Shown one piece after another: positions 62,967-64,000 of a stretch of DNA of 64,000 nucleotides. Under the pieces are notes generated by a model. The model saw only the letters and a program-made list of their open reading frames with translations. It searched no databases and had not been told where the DNA came from. Source of the stretch: a bacterium (GTDB taxonomy: Bacteria; Zhuqueibacterota; Zhuqueibacteria; Zhuqueibacterales; Geothermadaptataceae); the NCBI GenBank assembly GCA_024275575.1, contig JAJRYV010000090.1, positions 1 to 64,000 of the forward strand. The letters are read 5' to 3'. Each line of letters starts with the position of its first letter. Within the stretch, counting starts at the first letter, position 1. The position numbers and the translations under genes were made by a program.

Positions 62967-64000
62967 ATGATGGAAAACAAGAAAAAGAAGCACAAAAAAC
63001 ATCTGGTTCTTCCAGCGCAGGAATTCGACGTGTTTCTTAACGCTTTGCATGAAGCGGCTTATGAAATAATCGCACCAACCGTGCAAGATCAGGCAGTCGT
63101 TCTCGATCAGATTGACAAATCAGCAGACCTGCCAATTGGTTGGACAGATGCACAACGGGAAGGGTCTTATCATATTTTTAAAAATGGCGAAAGGTCCTTT
63201 TTTAATTTTAATGTTGGGCCGCATGCCTGGAAAAAGTATTTGCATTTGGCTGAACTTTTATTATTCACCGCGAAAACCAACAGCAGTGGATTTAAAACGT
63301 TTGAGCCAATTGAAAATGTACCGAAACGTGCATTTCTGGGCGTCCGGCCATGTGAAGTGGCTGCGATTCAAAAACAGGATAAAATTTTCCTGCAAGGCAA
63401 TTATGTCGACACGGCCTATAAACTGCGCCGGGACAATGCATTGATCATCGCGGTGAATTGTGGCCGGGTTAGTGGTAATTGTTTCTGTGCTTCAATGGAA
63501 ACCGGGCCGCAGGCACGGAGCGGATTTGATCTGTGTCTTACGGAAATCAGACAGGATGAGCGGCATGTTTTTATTCTCGAAATCGGGAATGAGCGTGGGA
63601 AAAATGTACTTGCAGGCATGCCCGCACTCGAAGAAGCGACAGAGCAGGATATCGCTCTCATGTTTGGGCTGCAGGAAGAAGCCCGGAAGAAAATGGGAAA
63701 AGATGTCGATACGACGGATATACAAGCGTTGTTTTATGATAATTATGAGCACAGTGTCTGGAATGAGATTGCCACACGCTGTATGAATTGTGGCAATTGC
63801 ACCCTGGTTTGTCCAACCTGTTTTTGCACGAATATCGATGATGTTACGGATTTGACCGGTGCGGAAGCCGAACGTTGGCGGCGCTGGGATTCATGTTTTA
63901 CCATGGATTTTTCATACATCCACGGCGGCAGCATCCGGCCATCGGCGGAAAACCGTTACCGGCACTGGATCACCCACAAATTTGCCGCCTGGCATGATCA
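62967..64000 (+). CDS. Sulfhydrogenase-type beta subunit with 4Fe-4S motifs, partial
   Basis: The frame is open from ATG (two adjacent) to the window end, 344 codons. KRAFLGVRPCEVAAI near residue 113, ALIIAVNCGRVSGNCFC near 160, and the ferredoxin motif RCMNCGNCTLVCPTCFC near 275 match the HydB/AsrA-like beta subunit of group 3b NiFe-hydrogenases (sulfhydrogenases) and anaerobic sulfite reductase. This subunit passes electrons between the hydrogenase core and the NAD(P)-binding diaphorase subunit. The hypBFE genes diverge from it, supporting a hydrogenase locus continuing to the right. Confidence 0.8.
   Translation, partial: MMENKKKKHKKHLVLPAQEFDVFLNALHEAAYEIIAPTVQDQAVVLDQIDKSADLPIGWTDAQREGSYHIFKNGERSFFNFNVGPHAWKKYLHLAELLLFTAKTNSSGFKTFEPIENVPKRAFLGVRPCEVAAIQKQDKIFLQGNYVDTAYKLRRDNALIIAVNCGRVSGNCFCASMETGPQARSGFDLCLTEIRQDERHVFILEIGNERGKNVLAGMPALEEATEQDIALMFGLQEEARKKMGKDVDTTDIQALFYDNYEHSVWNEIATRCMNCGNCTLVCPTCFCTNIDDVTDLTGAEAERWRRWDSCFTMDFSYIHGGSIRPSAENRYRHWITHKFAAWHD

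Noticed and set aside
62820-63086. 88-codon minus-strand frame rich in hydrophobic residues
   Set aside because: Overlaps the start of the iron-sulfur subunit gene, whose frame is open to the window end with clear cysteine motifs.

Overview
The window looks like a chromosomal piece of a heterotrophic bacterium of the FCB group, most likely a Calditrichota- or KSB1-type lineage rather than a true Bacteroidota. Evidence for FCB: a SusC/SusD outer-membrane pair, a secreted hydrolase ending in a type IX-like sorting tail (PNPFN), and a long C-terminal extension on a flavin reductase. Against classical Bacteroidota: the clear promoters are ordinary sigma-70 ones (TTGACT-17-TATAAT) and Shine-Dalgarno sites are common. 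No rRNA, tRNA, CRISPR array, insertion sequence or phage gene was recognised.

Layout. 1-5.9 kb: a minus-strand homogentisate operon for tyrosine/phenylalanine breakdown (hpd, hmgA, aminotransferase, fumarylacetoacetase, flavin reductase, and at the edge a short gene resembling the tail of phenylalanine hydroxylase). 6.1-18.7 kb: an M20 peptidase, then a seven-gene co-oriented set: RpiR regulator, second M20 peptidase, M14 carboxypeptidase, NhaC antiporter, secreted alpha/beta hydrolase, SusC, SusD. A perfect 16-bp palindrome lies between regulator and peptidase. I read this set as a peptide (or muropeptide) uptake locus whose products could feed the aromatic amino acid pathway. 18.8-21.5 kb: beta-propeller lipoprotein, outer-membrane barrel, TlpA-like thioredoxin. 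21.7-24.7 kb: thiolase, 3-hydroxyacyl-CoA dehydrogenase and enoyl-CoA hydratase between a textbook promoter and terminator. 24.8-28.3 kb: DUF5658 membrane protein, LysM/amidase lipoprotein, DNA polymerase IV.

28.5-32.7 kb: the most unusual region. A BY-kinase-like protein, a nucleotidyltransferase/left-handed-helix protein and an asparagine-synthetase-like protein stand in a row, and each has lost the residues that define catalysis in its family. 33.2-36.7 kb: malQ and two aldo/keto reductases. 37.2-43.4 kb: rpsA and lon diverging from a long structured spacer, a thioredoxin lipoprotein and plsY. 43.5-49.3 kb: a plus-strand run of small housekeeping and envelope genes (zinc ribbon/TPR, 2Fe-2S protein, SDR, hydrolase, EamA transporter, RNase Z, DUF1232). 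49.3-53 kb: LOG protein, glycogen synthase, GT4 glycosyltransferase. 53.3-57.6 kb: cyclophilin-type lipoprotein, methyltransferase, secreted FAD oxidoreductase, small barrel. 57.6-62.4 kb: hypB-hypF-hypE-methyltransferase for NiFe-hydrogenase maturation, facing a divergent iron-sulfur subunit of a sulfhydrogenase-type hydrogenase cut off by the window end.

Taken together: a peptide- and amino-acid-degrading organism with oxygen-dependent tyrosine catabolism, glycogen metabolism and NiFe hydrogenase capacity. A caution: at least five conserved genes carry single-base frameshifts, several at homopolymers, and two more carry one in-frame stop each. This may be a sequence-quality problem rather than biology.
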